In this document: piece after piece, positions 53,440-62,394 of the stretch
Layout: every line of letters begins with the position of its first letter
How positions within the stretch are numbered: the stretch's first letter is position 1
Source: Symbiodinium natans
Taxonomy: Eukaryota; Sar; Dinophyceae; Suessiales; Symbiodiniaceae
Length of the DNA: 64,000 bases
Direction of reading: 5' to 3'
Assembly: GCA_905221605.1 (NCBI GenBank)
Contig: CAJNDS010002106.1
Location: forward strand, 479,501 to 543,500
Notes under the pieces: generated by a model
What the model was told of the DNA's origin: nothing
What the model saw: the letters and a program-made list of their open reading frames with translations, nothing else
The model's database searches: none
Program-made: the position numbers and the translations under genes

Positions 53440-53510
53440 TCTCTAAGGACTCTTTTGCGGTGAAGGCCCAGGAAGGGCTAGAAAAAGCCATCGAATATGT
53501 GGGAAAATGA
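53440..53510 (+). CDS. possible last exon on the plus strand
   Basis: After a CTCTAAG acceptor the plus frame reads DSFAVKAQEGLEKAIEYVGK and TGA at 53508. The minus strand is also open (IIFPHIRWLFLALPG). It lies just upstream of the AT-rich island and could belong with the plus exons at 55.9 kb if the island occupies an intron. Confidence 0.3.
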
Positions 53511-53815
53511 TGGCCTCGGAGTAAATGAGTTCAGGGACGCACACTGAACTACACACGCACATGTAAATAGTAGTCCGAATCTGAGATATGTATATAGATG
53601 CATATGCACATATATATATATATATGCTCACGCCCCCCCCCCCCCCATGATCCACGTTTCTGCTTCGAAACAGATGGATCTTGGGAGGAGAGGGGGCTAT
53701 GAGCTAGCGACAAAAACACCGACAGGGCCGATAAAAACCTATATCATTTCAAGTCAAGCAGGTCATTTACATCAACAAGGTAGAAAAATACCCGAAAAAA
53801 TCATGCCTTTTTAGA

Positions 53816-54122
53816 AAACTCGAGCCGGCTCGAATTTTCCAAAAAAAACTGACACAGTAGATTGCCGAAACACGACCAGGCTCGAATTTTCCAAAAAAAA
53901 ACCTTAAATTTCAGGATCTATGGCTCCAGCAGCCCGGTAGATCCTGAAAGTTAGGTTTTTTTTTGGAAAATTCGAGCCTGCTCGAGTTTCTGGGACCTAA
54001 AGCTTCACGAATTTTAGGAAAATTCGAGCCGGCTCGAATTTTCGAAAATTCGAACCTGCTCGAGTTGTGGTGACCTGGTGCCTGGAGATTTTTCGGAAAA
54101 TTCGAGCCGGCTCGAGTTTTCC
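53816..54122. repeat. array of the palindrome TTCGAGCCGGCTCGAA
   Basis: Five or six full or partial copies of TTCGAGC-NG-GCTCGAA type palindromes with A/T-rich arms, at about 53819, 53880, 53971, 54022, 54048 and 54100. Within it 53879-53920 and 53938-53978 form a near-perfect inverted repeat with arms of about 41 bp and a 17-bp loop, giving a long hairpin. Confidence 0.9.
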
Positions 54123-54129
54123 CGAAATC

Positions 54130-54373
54130 TCTTGATATTCTGACTGCGGTAATTGATACAATTAGTAGCATTAGTTACCAATTCTATTTCAATTGGTAAG
54201 TTTCCCATGTTTTTTGACGGCAAATATCTAAATTGTGAGAAGAGGCCACGCAATGGTTTAAATCCAACAATCGTTTTGGTCTTAAACCCTTGACAATTAA
54301 CATAAGAACTACCTTTGTGTCAAAGAAAACTTAAACTATCAATGAGGATATCTGCGGGACTAAAAGTTTCCAT
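54130..54373 (-). pseudogene. truncated frame with capsid-like motif
   Basis: Minus frame from ATG at 54373 has one in-frame TGA and then stays open into the palindrome array. It contains GLFSQFRYLPS and LPIEIELV, which recall a conserved strand in capsid-type proteins of protist-associated virus-like elements. That link is from memory and weak. The frame is cut by the palindromes, where it reads a repeated NSSRLEFS. Confidence 0.35.
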
Positions 54374-54409
54374 GATATATACATAGCATAGATAATTTGA
54401 TTACATATA

Positions 54410-54620
54410 CATACCTTCAACTTGTATTCAATCAAGTAATTCAAAACTATATGAAGTGTCTTACTATTATTCTTCTTCCTACCTTTCACCTGCTTAACTG
54501 CTTCATCTACTTAATTATTCTCAACTAACTTTCTTATCTCTTCGTAAGCATGTTGTTTAAGTTGCTTCTCTATCTTCGATGTCTCTAGTTGTTCGTATGT
54601 TGTTGCTTTCTTATGAAATG
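54410..54620 (-). pseudogene. charged reading-frame remnant
   Basis: Between the lipase-like and capsid-like remnants the minus strand reads YEQLETSKIEKQLKQHAYEE, an in-frame TAA, and then VKQVKGRKKNNSKTLHIV. It looks like a Lys-rich coiled-coil protein remnant. No family recognised. Confidence 0.35.
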
Positions 54621-54630
54621 ATTATGGCAT

Positions 54631-55276
54631 CAAACTGTTGTTAAAAACTCTTCTTCGGTTATAGGTAGATGTCCTGCTTTGTTTTTAATATTGCCGATAT
54701 CTTCATAAGGATGTTTTTGTAGAGGGTCTAATGTTGATTTCTTTGATGTTATACTTCCTTTTTCAAACATACTAACGGGGTCTTCTACTTTCCGTATTCA
54801 TATGTTTTGTCCCAGTGTCTTCTGGTCGTTGTCCTGATACATAAGGAGAACCATAGCTACGACTTCTGAATACATTCCCATAATCATTGTTTATTTGTTG
54901 TCCCGATGCTGAACCTAAACTGTGACTTACAATACCAGAAATTCCAGTTTCTTCTTTTCTTTAACCGTCTATTTCAATAAAACCATCTTGAATGAACTTC
55001 TCTACATCTTTATAACACTGAGTCAGTTGCGTCTTATATAAAGGAAGGTTTCAATCACCATAAACATCTCTACAGCTTTTAGTCCCAGCAATGTATAAAA
55101 TAGAACCATGTTTGATATGTCCCGTCAGGATTCTCATACGCTAATTTAAGTCCTTGCGTGTCCGTTAAGAATGTCTCTGTCTTTGCGAATTCGTCTCTAA
55201 CTTCATTATGTTGTCTGCTTCTTGTGTTAGGTGCTTTATTTGAAACCCCTTCATCTCTTCTTTTATGTTCATGCAT
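54631..55276 (-). pseudogene. decayed class-3-lipase-like alpha/beta-hydrolase
   Basis: Starts with ATG at 55276 (HEHKRRDEGVSNKAPNTRSR). Pieces in at least three frames appear in the expected order: LKLAYENPDGTY, then LYIAGTKSCRDVYGD, LPLYKTQLTQCYKDVEKFIQ, the nucleophile-elbow region IVSHSLGSAS (normally GHSLGG), and EDPVSMFEKGSITSKKSTLD to a TGA at 54631. At least two in-frame stops and two frameshifts break it. The G-to-S change next to the active-site serine also argues against function. Lipase-like proteins of this layout occur in virus-like elements of protists; assignment to a specific viral group is inference. Confidence 0.55.
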
Positions 55277-55474
55277 TATACAATGGTTTATAAGGTAATA
55301 TTTATCTAATCAATGAATATTGTTGAAGTTCAAGAAGGTGTATATTGGAAGCTACTATAGAGTGAATAACAGAGATTAGCAAACCACACAAAACCAAATC
55401 CAGAAACGGATTCTGTTTGTAGATTTCTGTTGTTTAAAAGTGTAGATAATCAATAGCAAGTTGTAGCTTCAGAC

Positions 55475-55642
55475 ATGGCAAGACACGAAAGTATCGTAAA
55501 TACCGGTGTTTTTTCACTTCAATCATATGTGCAAATAAGCACAGGTGCAGAAGGACAAGCAAGAAAAGGATACATATGGATCATGGGGGGGGGGTGTGTG
55601 ACCATATATATATATATATATATGTATGTACATATTATATGA
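55475..55642 (+). CDS. short divergent open frame in the AT-rich island
   Basis: ATG at 55475, reading ARHESIVNTGVFSLQSYVQI and STGAEGQARKGYIWIMG before running into a G10 and TA microsatellite and stopping at 55642 (55 codons). The first 37 residues look like real protein and the tail is simple sequence. It points away from the lipase-like pseudogene, so the 200 bp between them may have been a shared promoter. Likely a truncated gene. Confidence 0.3.
   Translation: MARHESIVNTGVFSLQSYVQISTGAEGQARKGYIWIMGGGCVTIYIYIYMYVHII
55587..55632 (+). repeat. G-run followed by TA microsatellite at the edge of the island
   Basis: G10, TGTGTG, then (TA)n. It may mark the breakpoint between the AT-rich island and host sequence. 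Confidence 0.85.
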
Positions 55643-55919
55643 AAAACACAGACGTTGCCAGTCATCCTGATGATATAACACAATGCTCAATGCTCAATGC
55701 TCACTCAAGAACCGTCACCCTGGCATGAGGGCAAAGGCGTGAGGGTTACCAGTGGGCTACGCGGTACCCCCAGCAAATGCTGGTAGGTCGTCATTGCGTC
55801 CCCTAAATAGCTTCAATGCAAATCACAATAAGATTGTACCCGCGAAAAGCAAACACCACGAAGGGAAAAGTGTAAAAAAAAAAAAAAAACACTGACCAAA
55901 TGCATCTCTCATTAGCAAC

Positions 55920-56077
55920 GGGTTTTTGCAGCTGCAGGAGTTGCTTAAAACACGTAAACCCTGAACCCTTAAAACCCGTCGGGGCTCCTGGCCAGTGAGA
56001 AGCTGGACCACTCAGACGGAAACTTCTTGTCGGCTTTCCATGTGGCCATTGGGTGGAGGAAGACGTCCTCAGATTAG
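55920..56077 (+). CDS. two plus-strand exons ending a gene (unknown function)
   Basis: A small exon after TTTTTGCAG reads LQELLKT and ends at a GTAAAC donor (about 55932-55953). The next exon (about 55978-56077) reads LASEKLDHSDGNFLSAFHVA and IGWRKTSSD then TAG at 56075. Acceptor choice and phase between them are not settled; a second frame is also open but has poorer codon bias. No family recognised. Confidence 0.4.
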
Positions 56078-56149
56078 ACTTAGGCCCTCATACCAGCATC
56101 TCTACATTCCCCAGACACACTACTCAACCTTAAACCACTGAAACCCAAA

Positions 56150-56225
56150 ACCTTAGGTCACTAACTAAGCGGTTGTGCCACATGTTCGCCATAGCTGGGT
56201 CTGTGTCACTCTGTGTCCAATTCGC
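56150..56225 (-). CDS. single minus-strand exon candidate
   Basis: Minus frame reads WTQSDTDPAMANMWHNRLVS with an ATGG in a GCTATGGCG context. It may be a first exon or an internal one. Neighbouring minus exons were not found with confidence. Confidence 0.35.
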
Positions 56226-56319
56226 CTAAACCCTAAACCCTAACCCTAAACCCTATCCCTAAACCCTGAACCCTGAACCCTGAACCCTAAACCCTAGACC
56301 CTAGACCCTAAACCCTAAA

Positions 56320-56575
56320 CCCTACCTGTTAATCCTGGCGGTCAGAAATTTCTGTCCTTATGGCATTTTCTGGTTTTTTGCGTGCAAAAGCGAGGTGTTG
56401 GTGTTCTATTGGGATCGGGGAATACGATCAAAGCGGCTAAATTTTCGGAGTTCAGGGGAACCTTCCCGAGCCCTGTGCAGAGTCTTGTGCACCAAAGAAT
56501 AGGTGACCTGAGCAGAACACAAAAAAGCGTACTCTGAACCCAACGTTTTTTCAACATAATGTTGGTTTTTTTTTT

Positions 56576-56606
<31 letters not shown>

Positions 56607-56880
56607 AGCCCAAAAAAACGTAAACCGTACCGAATCCCTACTTTGTTGGAAAAATGCTGGGAAAATGTTGGGAAAAAAGTGTACCCCAAACCCAACGCAA
56701 ACCCAACAAGAGGACACTTTTTCTGAAAAGGCCACTTTTTCTGCAGAATTGTGTGGGTGTCTGGTTTCCACTTGGAAATAGGTTTCTGACCATCATTAAA
56801 GCGGACGGGTTTTTTGCGCGGCTGGATTTTTCCGGCCTCTTCAAAAGGACAGTTTTTTTATGGAACGGGGGATTGACAGG
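56320..56880. other. 560-bp interval without telomeric blocks or clear exon
   Basis: Contains a long T-then-G homopolymer (56565-56606) and recurring GGGAAAA and CTTTTTCTG words (for example three GGAAAA-TG repeats at 56648-56685). Frames here up to about 120 codons consist largely of homopolymer translation and show no codon bias. I call nothing coding. Confidence 0.6.
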
Positions 56881-56959
56881 TAAACCCTAAACCCTAAACC
56901 CTAACCCTAAACCCTGAACCCTAACCCTAAACCCTGAACCCTAAACCGTATATACCCTA

Positions 56960-58110
56960 GAGCAAGCACGACGCCACATGAGCGAAGACGGCGGTGAGGC
57001 TGGGAAGGATCAGCTCTTCCAGCCTTTGGCAGCAGGAGAGTTCTCTCTCTCTTCCTCTCTTTCGGGTTTAGGGTTTAGGGTTTTAGGGTTTAGGGTTTCG
57101 GGTTGTGGGTTTAGGGCTCTCTCTCGCTCCGCCCTCTTTCCTCTCTCGCGTTGACGCCACAACCTTGAAAATGGGTCTGACTGACATCCTGCCATCCGGA
57201 CCTGCTCGATCGCCAGGCGCAGGCCCGGAACCCTGGACCCCACATGAAACCTACAACCCCCTGAAGCCCTGCAAGGAACCTAGGTTTTAGGCTAAACCCT
57301 AAACCCCCTAAACCCTAAACCCCCCAAACCCTAACCTTAAACCCCCTAAACCCTAAACCCTAAACCCTAAACCCTAAACCCTAAACCCCCCCCCCCCCCC
57401 GCCCATGCGGGCTCAACATGGCAACCAACCCTACCCAAGACCCTACTACCCCCTGAACCCTAAACCCTAAATCCTAAACCCTAAACCCTGAAATCTCAAA
57501 CTTGGAGAAGTCGCAGCCAGCATTTCGCTCTTGTCCCGGACCGGGTTACTTCGGCCTGGGGCAGGGGCCCTAAACCCCCAACCCCTAAAACCCTAAACCC
57601 TAAACCCTAAACCTGGGTTTAGGGTCTGTTTAGTATGGGGGTTTGGGGTTTGGGGTCTGGGGTTTGGGGTTTGGGGATTTGGGGCCATAACCCCTAAAAC
57701 TCTTTTTGCGCAAGATTTGGTGTCTCGGTCGGTCTAGGGGTGTAGAGTTCGTAAATGGGCTTCAGGGTGAATGGAGAACAAGAGCCAGCGCGCGGGCAGT
57801 GCGGCCACAAACAACTCTCCGGTGACTTTTCGGGTCAGGGACTTCGGGATCGGGTGTTGATCCGCAACCCGGTGCTTTTGACAAAACTGCCCTTGACAAC
57901 GAAATTCAAAGGGGGGATTCAAATAAGAACATGCCCACCCTGGTCACCTCCAACATAGTAGACTCCTCCTTGAAGGGACCCTCTTGGAAGAGACCCGCCT
58001 GTCCCTCCTAAGAAAGGAGAACCCGCCCTTGAAACAAACCTGTCATATGGCCATGGAGCCCCTAGAGAGAAAAGAAGAAAAAGCGCTCATGGCTGTGCCA
58101 GCCGCAAACA
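56960..58110 (+). CDS. plus-strand exon chain, possibly a PG-rich (STPGR/SHIPPO-type) protein
   Basis: Plus islands: about 56963-57045 (SEDGGEAGKDQLFQPLAAGE), about 57171-57285 (LTDILPSGPARSPGAGPEPW then TPHETYNPLKPCKEP), about 57488-57565 (QPAFRSCPGPGYFGLGQG) and a long open stretch 57765-58110 with pieces such as NKSQRAGSAATNNSPVTFRV, KTALDNEIQRGDSNKNMPTL and LLEETRLSLLRKENPPLKQ in different frames. PGPGYF resembles the sperm-tail PG-rich repeat of flagellar microtubule inner proteins. That is one motif only. The minus strand is open at 56960-57250 with better codon bias in part, so the strand is uncertain there. Confidence 0.35.
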
Positions 58111-58212
58111 TAGCTAGACCAAAGAGTAACCTGGGAATAAACAGGGTGCCTGTTTGGGTTGTAAAGGGCTTCTAAGGGAACCCAAACCTGGGCCTACTCT
58201 GGGTCCTGGACA
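58107..58212. mobile_element. MITE family F2 copy
   Basis: TAGACCAAAGAGTAACCTGGGAAT, TTGTAAAGGGCTTCTAAGGGAACCCAAACC, CTACTCTGGGTCC. It ends 7 bp from the stop codon of the aminopropyltransferase gene. Confidence 0.85.
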
Positions 58213-58218
58213 AGGGCT

Positions 58219-61200
58219 TCAGGGACCAACCGTCCGAGCGTCACAGGGCCCACTCTGGGTCACGAGGACGCTCTTGTCGTGCATGTGTGACCGGCAGAGT
58301 TTGTAGAACTCTTTGCCTCGAGAAGCCAGGTTTCGGGGAGTGTTGGGAAGCCATGGAGAAGACGTGAGGTCTGCACCTCGATTAGGTGTTGTGCTTTGGG
58401 GGAGCAGGTGCGATTTTAGTCGCCCTAAACCCGAATTAAACCCTCAGCCCTACACCCCCCTAAACCCTAAATCCTGACCCCCAAGCCCCCAAACCCTAAA
58501 CCTAAACCCGACACCCTAAACCCTACCTACAACCTACACCACCAGTCTGGGCGCTGTAGAGCTTCTCCAGCTCCTTGCTATCAAAGGCATCTGGAAAGTC
58601 CAGGATCAGAATGTCAAATGTCTGATCCTCAGGGAGCTACTCTGTGTTCAGAGGACTGGTCTATACCTCTTAGGGTTTAGGATTTAGGGTTTAGTGTTTC
58701 GGATTGAGGACTACATGAACCCGAAAACTGGGCTCGGGTTTGGGGCTTAGGTTTTAGGGACCTGGGAGCATGGTGCTCGGAGAGTTCCCAGTGGGGACCC
58801 ACTCCTGCTAGAAACAAGCAAAGCAACCCCCGACTGGATTACACGCTAAACTCCTGAAATTTAATTCCCCAGGCCCTTAAAAAAAAACCCTAAAACCTAC
58901 ACCCTGATCCCAAACCGTAAACCCCCAAACCCTAAAAACACCCTAGCCCTAAACCCTAAATCCTGAACCCTAAACCCCAAACCCTAAACCCCAAACCCTA
59001 AAGCCCTGTCCTCGGGCATCTCCTTCAGGTGGATCCATGCATCGCCTGAGTCTTTTTCAGGCGCTCGCACGGGAAAAAAGGGGTTTAGGGTTTAGGGTTT
59101 AGAGACGTTAAACCCGCTGACTCTCGATATCAGGGGCACAGTCAGATTCCTGGTGAATCTGACCGTCTGACTGTCAGTAAGGTCCTCATAAAGCCAAGAA
59201 GGGCTTTGGCGGCTGAGACTTAAAGAAAAAAGCACTTTGTCCGGAGAAGCTTCGCTTAAATCAACAAGGGAATAAGCCCTGTGAACCCAGCGCAGCCAAT
59301 AAGCTCAGACATGTGTAAACCTGCTACCCTAAACCCTAAACCCCAAACCCCAAACCCCAAACCCTAAACCCTAAACCCTAAACCTCCCTCGCCCCCCCAA
59401 CATGAAGCCAGGAGCCGGTGATGAGGCGCAGCCTGGGATCCTCAAAGCTGCCGGAGGCGAAGCCGGGCACCCACTCGAGAGCAAATCGCGTCACCTTCCC
59501 AACAAAGCGGTTTTAGGGTTTAGGGTTTAGGGTTTAGGGCCTAAGGGTCTATTCGGGTGCCCTGATTTTGGGAAATAACCTTTTACTTGATGCTGACCCC
59601 TAGAAACCCACCGGTTCTACCGGCCTCATAGTCGATGTCCACCATGGTGACGTTGCTAAGGCTCTGCCTGACGTCCCAGATTTCTAGGGGGATCCAAAAA
59701 GTAGACCCCCCCGTAAATAGTACACCCTAACCCTAAACCCCAAACACTATATTACCATTAAGGATCATTCTTAGGAACCCTTAAGGGGGACCTACCTTTA
59801 GGAACCTCCCAAAGGGTCTGACCCTGTAGAAACCCTAAAGTTCAGGAGTCGCCTGGAAGCCAAACCCCCTTAACACCCCCATGCCGTGAATGGGTTTAGG
59901 GTTTAGGGTTTAGGGTTTAGGGTTTAGGGTTTAGGGTTTAGGGTTTAGGGTTTAGGGTTCAAGGTTTAGGGTTTTAAACGCCACAAACTCACACATCCCC
60001 AAATTGGGGTTTTACATCTTTGGGGCCTAGGCAAATATCCTAAGCCCATGGTGGAACCCTGGGCCCTCAACCCTCAACCCTCAACCCCAAACCTCTCACC
60101 ACCCTCTGAAGGCCTGGTGATTGCCAACCCCTCCGAGGATTTTAGGGCTTAGGGTTTGGAGCCCTGGATCCAGATAGCAGGGTGTCTTCTTTCGCAACAC
60201 AACTCTTGAAGCCCATTTGTGAACAGGAAAGGAAGCCATAGGCAAATAGGAGTTGCAGGCAAACCCTGAAGTCTCAGAAGCCTCTAAAACCCTGAACCCT
60301 AAACCCTAAACCCTAAACCTTGAAACTTGCGTCGTCTCCTAGACCCAGGAGTAACCTAGGAGTTTACATGGGCTTAAGAATGGAACCAAAGCCCTAAAAA
60401 CAAAGGGGAATGAGGGCCTACTCTGGGTCCTTGTCTCCTATAATGTTTAGGGTTTAGGGTTTAGGGTTTAGGGTTTAGGGTTTAGGGTTTAGGGTTCAGG
60501 GTTTAGGGCAATCCCTGCCCAGACCAGCGGAGCAGTTCCCGCGGCCCAGCGCCGTCGCCGCTGCCACCGAGGAAGACGCTGTGCGGTGGCCGCCCGGCCC
60601 TTACTTGAAGGTTCAGGGGTACTTAGAGGGTTTGGGGTTTAGGGTTTTGGGTTCAGTTCTAATCCACATATAAGCCCCTAATTAGGGTTACGAGTACAGG
60701 TATATTTGGGTTTCTGAGTAGCATGAACCTGCAAGTACTGAACAAAATGCTGAGCTTGTAAGCCCTGTGGATTAAGGGTGTAGGGTTTTAAGTTTTTCGG
60801 GGTTTTGTGGCTTCAGGCTCTGAACTAAGCCTGCAGCATCTCTGTCCGGTCTTGAGAAAGCCTTTTTTGTTCTTGCTGAGTTGCGGATGAAGCGGGCACA
60901 TCACTGAAGAGATGATCGATATTGCTCCAGGAAAGCAGTGCAAAGAGAAAAAGCTTTCATAGCGTTTGCTTCATGCCTTCAAAACGCTTTCTTCGTGCGT
61001 TTAGCGGCACGGGTTCTTCGCCATCGTAGATTGCACGGCTTTGGGAGTCTCTCTTGGTACAATCCGGTGCGACAAAGAACCAGCAAGGGCAGGTTGGATG
61101 TCCAGAAACCCTAAAAACCTGAACCCTGAACCCTAAACCCTAACCCTAAACCCTAAACCCTAATAAACCCTAAACCTATCACCTCCAAACAGAGTACATA

Positions 61201-61286
61201 AATCTGAAAGTTGAGAACGTGTCCGAAGCGTAGACTCCCAACACAATGCCTGCAATATACTTTCGAGCAATCTGGTGAACATCCAT
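58219..61286 (-). CDS. spermidine-synthase-like aminopropyltransferase
   Basis: Minus exons with tested joins: 60600-60525 (PPHSVFLGGSGDGAGPRELL, the GGxGDG SAM-binding loop), 59667-59625 (QSLSNVTMVDIDYE), 59494-59416 (ALEWVPGFASGSFEDPRLRL), 59045-59011 (DAWIHLKEMPE), 58627-58555 (DQTFDILILDFPDAFDSKEL) and 58316-58219 (EFYKLCRSHMHDKSVLVTQS to TGA). The order GGGDG, VDID, FEDPR, GDAW, DFPD and LVTQSG is that of polyamine aminopropyltransferases, which transfer an aminopropyl group from decarboxylated SAM to a polyamine. DFPDA in place of DxSDP resembles the DLPDP form of some SpeE-like proteins. All five introns keep phase, with one GT, three GC and one GA donor. The C-terminus is short for the family. 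Upstream minus islands at about 60907-60835 and a strong first exon 61286-61183 (DVHQIARKYIAGIVLGVYAS, GTGATA donor) may complete the N-terminus; this link is inference. Confidence 0.82.
59140..59163. other. short perfect hairpin
   Basis: GTCAGATTC and GAATCTGAC pair around CTGGT. It lies within a 37-codon open minus island (SQTVRFTRNLTVPLIS) that may be an alternative or additional exon of the aminopropyltransferase region. Confidence 0.7.
59892..59965 (+). repeat. telomeric array (TTTAGGG)n
   Basis: About 10 units in the intron between the GGSGDG and VDID exons of the aminopropyltransferase. Confidence 0.95.
60342..60432. mobile_element. MITE family F2 copy with exact 8-bp target duplication
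   Basis: GACCCAGGAGTAACCTAGGAG to TACTCTGGGTCCTT is flanked by GTCTCCTA at 60334-60341 and 60433-60440. It lies in an intron of the aminopropyltransferase gene. This is the clearest F2 target duplication. Confidence 0.9.
60602..60741. mobile_element. MITE family F4 copy abutting an exon
   Basis: TACTTGAAGGTTCAGGGGTACTT at the left and GTAGCATGAACCTGCAAGTA at the right, with a telomeric block inside (60625-60655). Its left end directly abuts the exon ending at 60600, and its CAAGTAAG would serve as the 3' splice acceptor. Confidence 0.75.
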
Positions 61287-61359
61287 TCCCCTCCCCCTAA
61301 ACCCTAAACCCCGAACCCGAAACCCTAAACTCTAAACCCTGAACCCTAAGCCCTAAACC

Positions 61360-61683
61360 CTAAACCCCAAACCCTAGCTGCAACCTACGAACCTCCCAAC
61401 TCCCCAGCCCGAAAAGACCCGCGAAGCCCCCCCAAGGCACAGGGTGGCGAACGTCAGCAGGGCTGGGTGGACCATCCTTTTCAAGGGTCGGGGCTTCCGG
61501 TGGGGAGGGTTTAGGGTTTATAAGGTTTATGGGGTTTATAGGGTTTTTTGGGTTTATAGGGTTTATAGGGTTCATAGGGTTTAGGGTTTGGAGTTTACGA
61601 AGGTGGTTGCGAGGGGTGCTCATCAATTTTTTGGGCTGCTTTAGAGGGCACCCGACAATTCGAAGACAACGCAGAGTGGACAA
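61360..61683 (-). CDS. 107-codon frame with an in-frame telomere-like repeat
   Basis: One uninterrupted minus frame from ATG at 61683 to a TAG at 61360 that lies in a TTTAGGG unit. The N-terminal part reads STLRCLRIVGCPLKQPKKLM, the C-terminal part reads PPEAPTLEKDGPPSPADVRH and FAGLFGLGSWEVRRLQ with GC-rich third positions. The middle is a decayed telomeric repeat (GGGTTTATA variants) read as repeated NPINP. Either the repeat is an intron and the frame is open by chance, or the repeat is translated. No family recognised. Confidence 0.45.
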   Translation of the reverse strand: MSTLRCLRIVGCPLKQPKKLMSTPRNHLRKLQTLNPMNPINPINPKNPINPINLINPKPSPPEAPTLEKDGPPSPADVRHPVPWGGFAGLFGLGSWEVRRLQLGFGV

Positions 61684-61788
61684 AAAGGTATAGATTCCCT
61701 TTCTGTAAGGATTCCGCTGTTAAGTCACTCGTTTCCCAATGGCCTAGGCCTAAACCCTAAATGCGAAAACCCGAAATCCTCCTGCGGG

Positions 61789-61860
61789 TCAAAGGAGCAT
61801 CTCATGGTAGACGTGCTCATCCACGCTGTGGCCTGAACTTGCGAGTTCTTGAAGGGAATG
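61789..61860 (-). CDS. possible last exon of a minus gene
   Basis: Minus frame reads ELASSGHSVDEHVYHEMLL then TGA at 61789. It lies about 106 bp upstream of the next minus start at 61683. Confidence 0.35.
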   Translation of the reverse strand, partial: HSLQELASSGHSVDEHVYHEMLL

Positions 61861-61989
61861 AGGGGATTGGGTACCTTACATCCCCTATATGACTCTATGA
61901 GATCTTGTAGGGTTCGTTATACTCGAAACACCCGAAACCCTAAACCCTAAAAGGGAACTACAACGAAGGCAACCCTGCATCCTCCCAAA

Positions 61990-62260
61990 CTGAGGGCTTC
62001 CAAGCCCCAAACCCTACACTCCGCAACTATACAACCTAAGCCCTAAACCCTATCCCTATATGTATTAAAAAATGAAGTCTGTACACACCCTAAGCCCTAA
62101 GCCCTAAACCCTAAGCGTGCCCCCTCTATCTATAAAAGAGCGCTAAACTCTATACTACAACCTAAGCCCTTAAGCCTAAGCCTCAGCCCCTCAATACACA
62201 AAAAACTCCACTGCCCTGAAGCCTTAAAAACCTCAAAGCCAAGCCTCAACCTTAGAGCTC
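61990..62260. other. interval of decayed CCCTAAA sequence without a clear exon
   Basis: Mostly CCTAAGCCCTAA-type remnants and A/C-rich sequence. I see no convincing coding stretch. Confidence 0.5.
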
Positions 62261-62394
62261 TATGCCAAGGCGGGGGGGTGGGTCTAACATCATCTTACTT
62301 CTTCAATAACCAAGGGGGAAAAAGGTTAAACCTTTCTATTGCTACTAGATAAGGAAACCCAAAAAGTTTAAAGTTGAACTATTGGCCAGGTAAG

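Larger units (their letters stand above)
53700..55680. mobile_element. AT-rich island: decayed virus-like element
   Basis: This 2-kb stretch has no telomeric block, a sudden rise in A+T and different codon use from all neighbouring exons. It holds a palindrome array (53816-54122), a capsid-like fragment (54130-54373), a charged reading-frame remnant (54410-54620), a lipase-like pseudogene (54631-55276) and a divergent short frame (55475-55642). It ends near a G-run plus TA microsatellite at 55587-55630. I infer an endogenised DNA-virus or Polinton/virophage-like fragment; no complete gene survives, and I cannot type the virus. Confidence 0.6.

Noticed and set aside
54631-55276. Functional lipase gene
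   Set aside because: At least two in-frame stops and two frameshifts are present, and the residue next to the catalytic serine is altered.
56342-56771. Two minus frames of about 120 codons
   Set aside because: They run through the T/G homopolymer (poly-Pro and poly-Lys translation) and lack codon bias, splice signals or any familiar motif.
60098-60142. SAM-binding loop of the aminopropyltransferase at this minus island (ILGGVGN)
   Set aside because: The 60525-60600 exon gives a far better motif (VFLGGSGDG) and splices in frame to the VDID exon.
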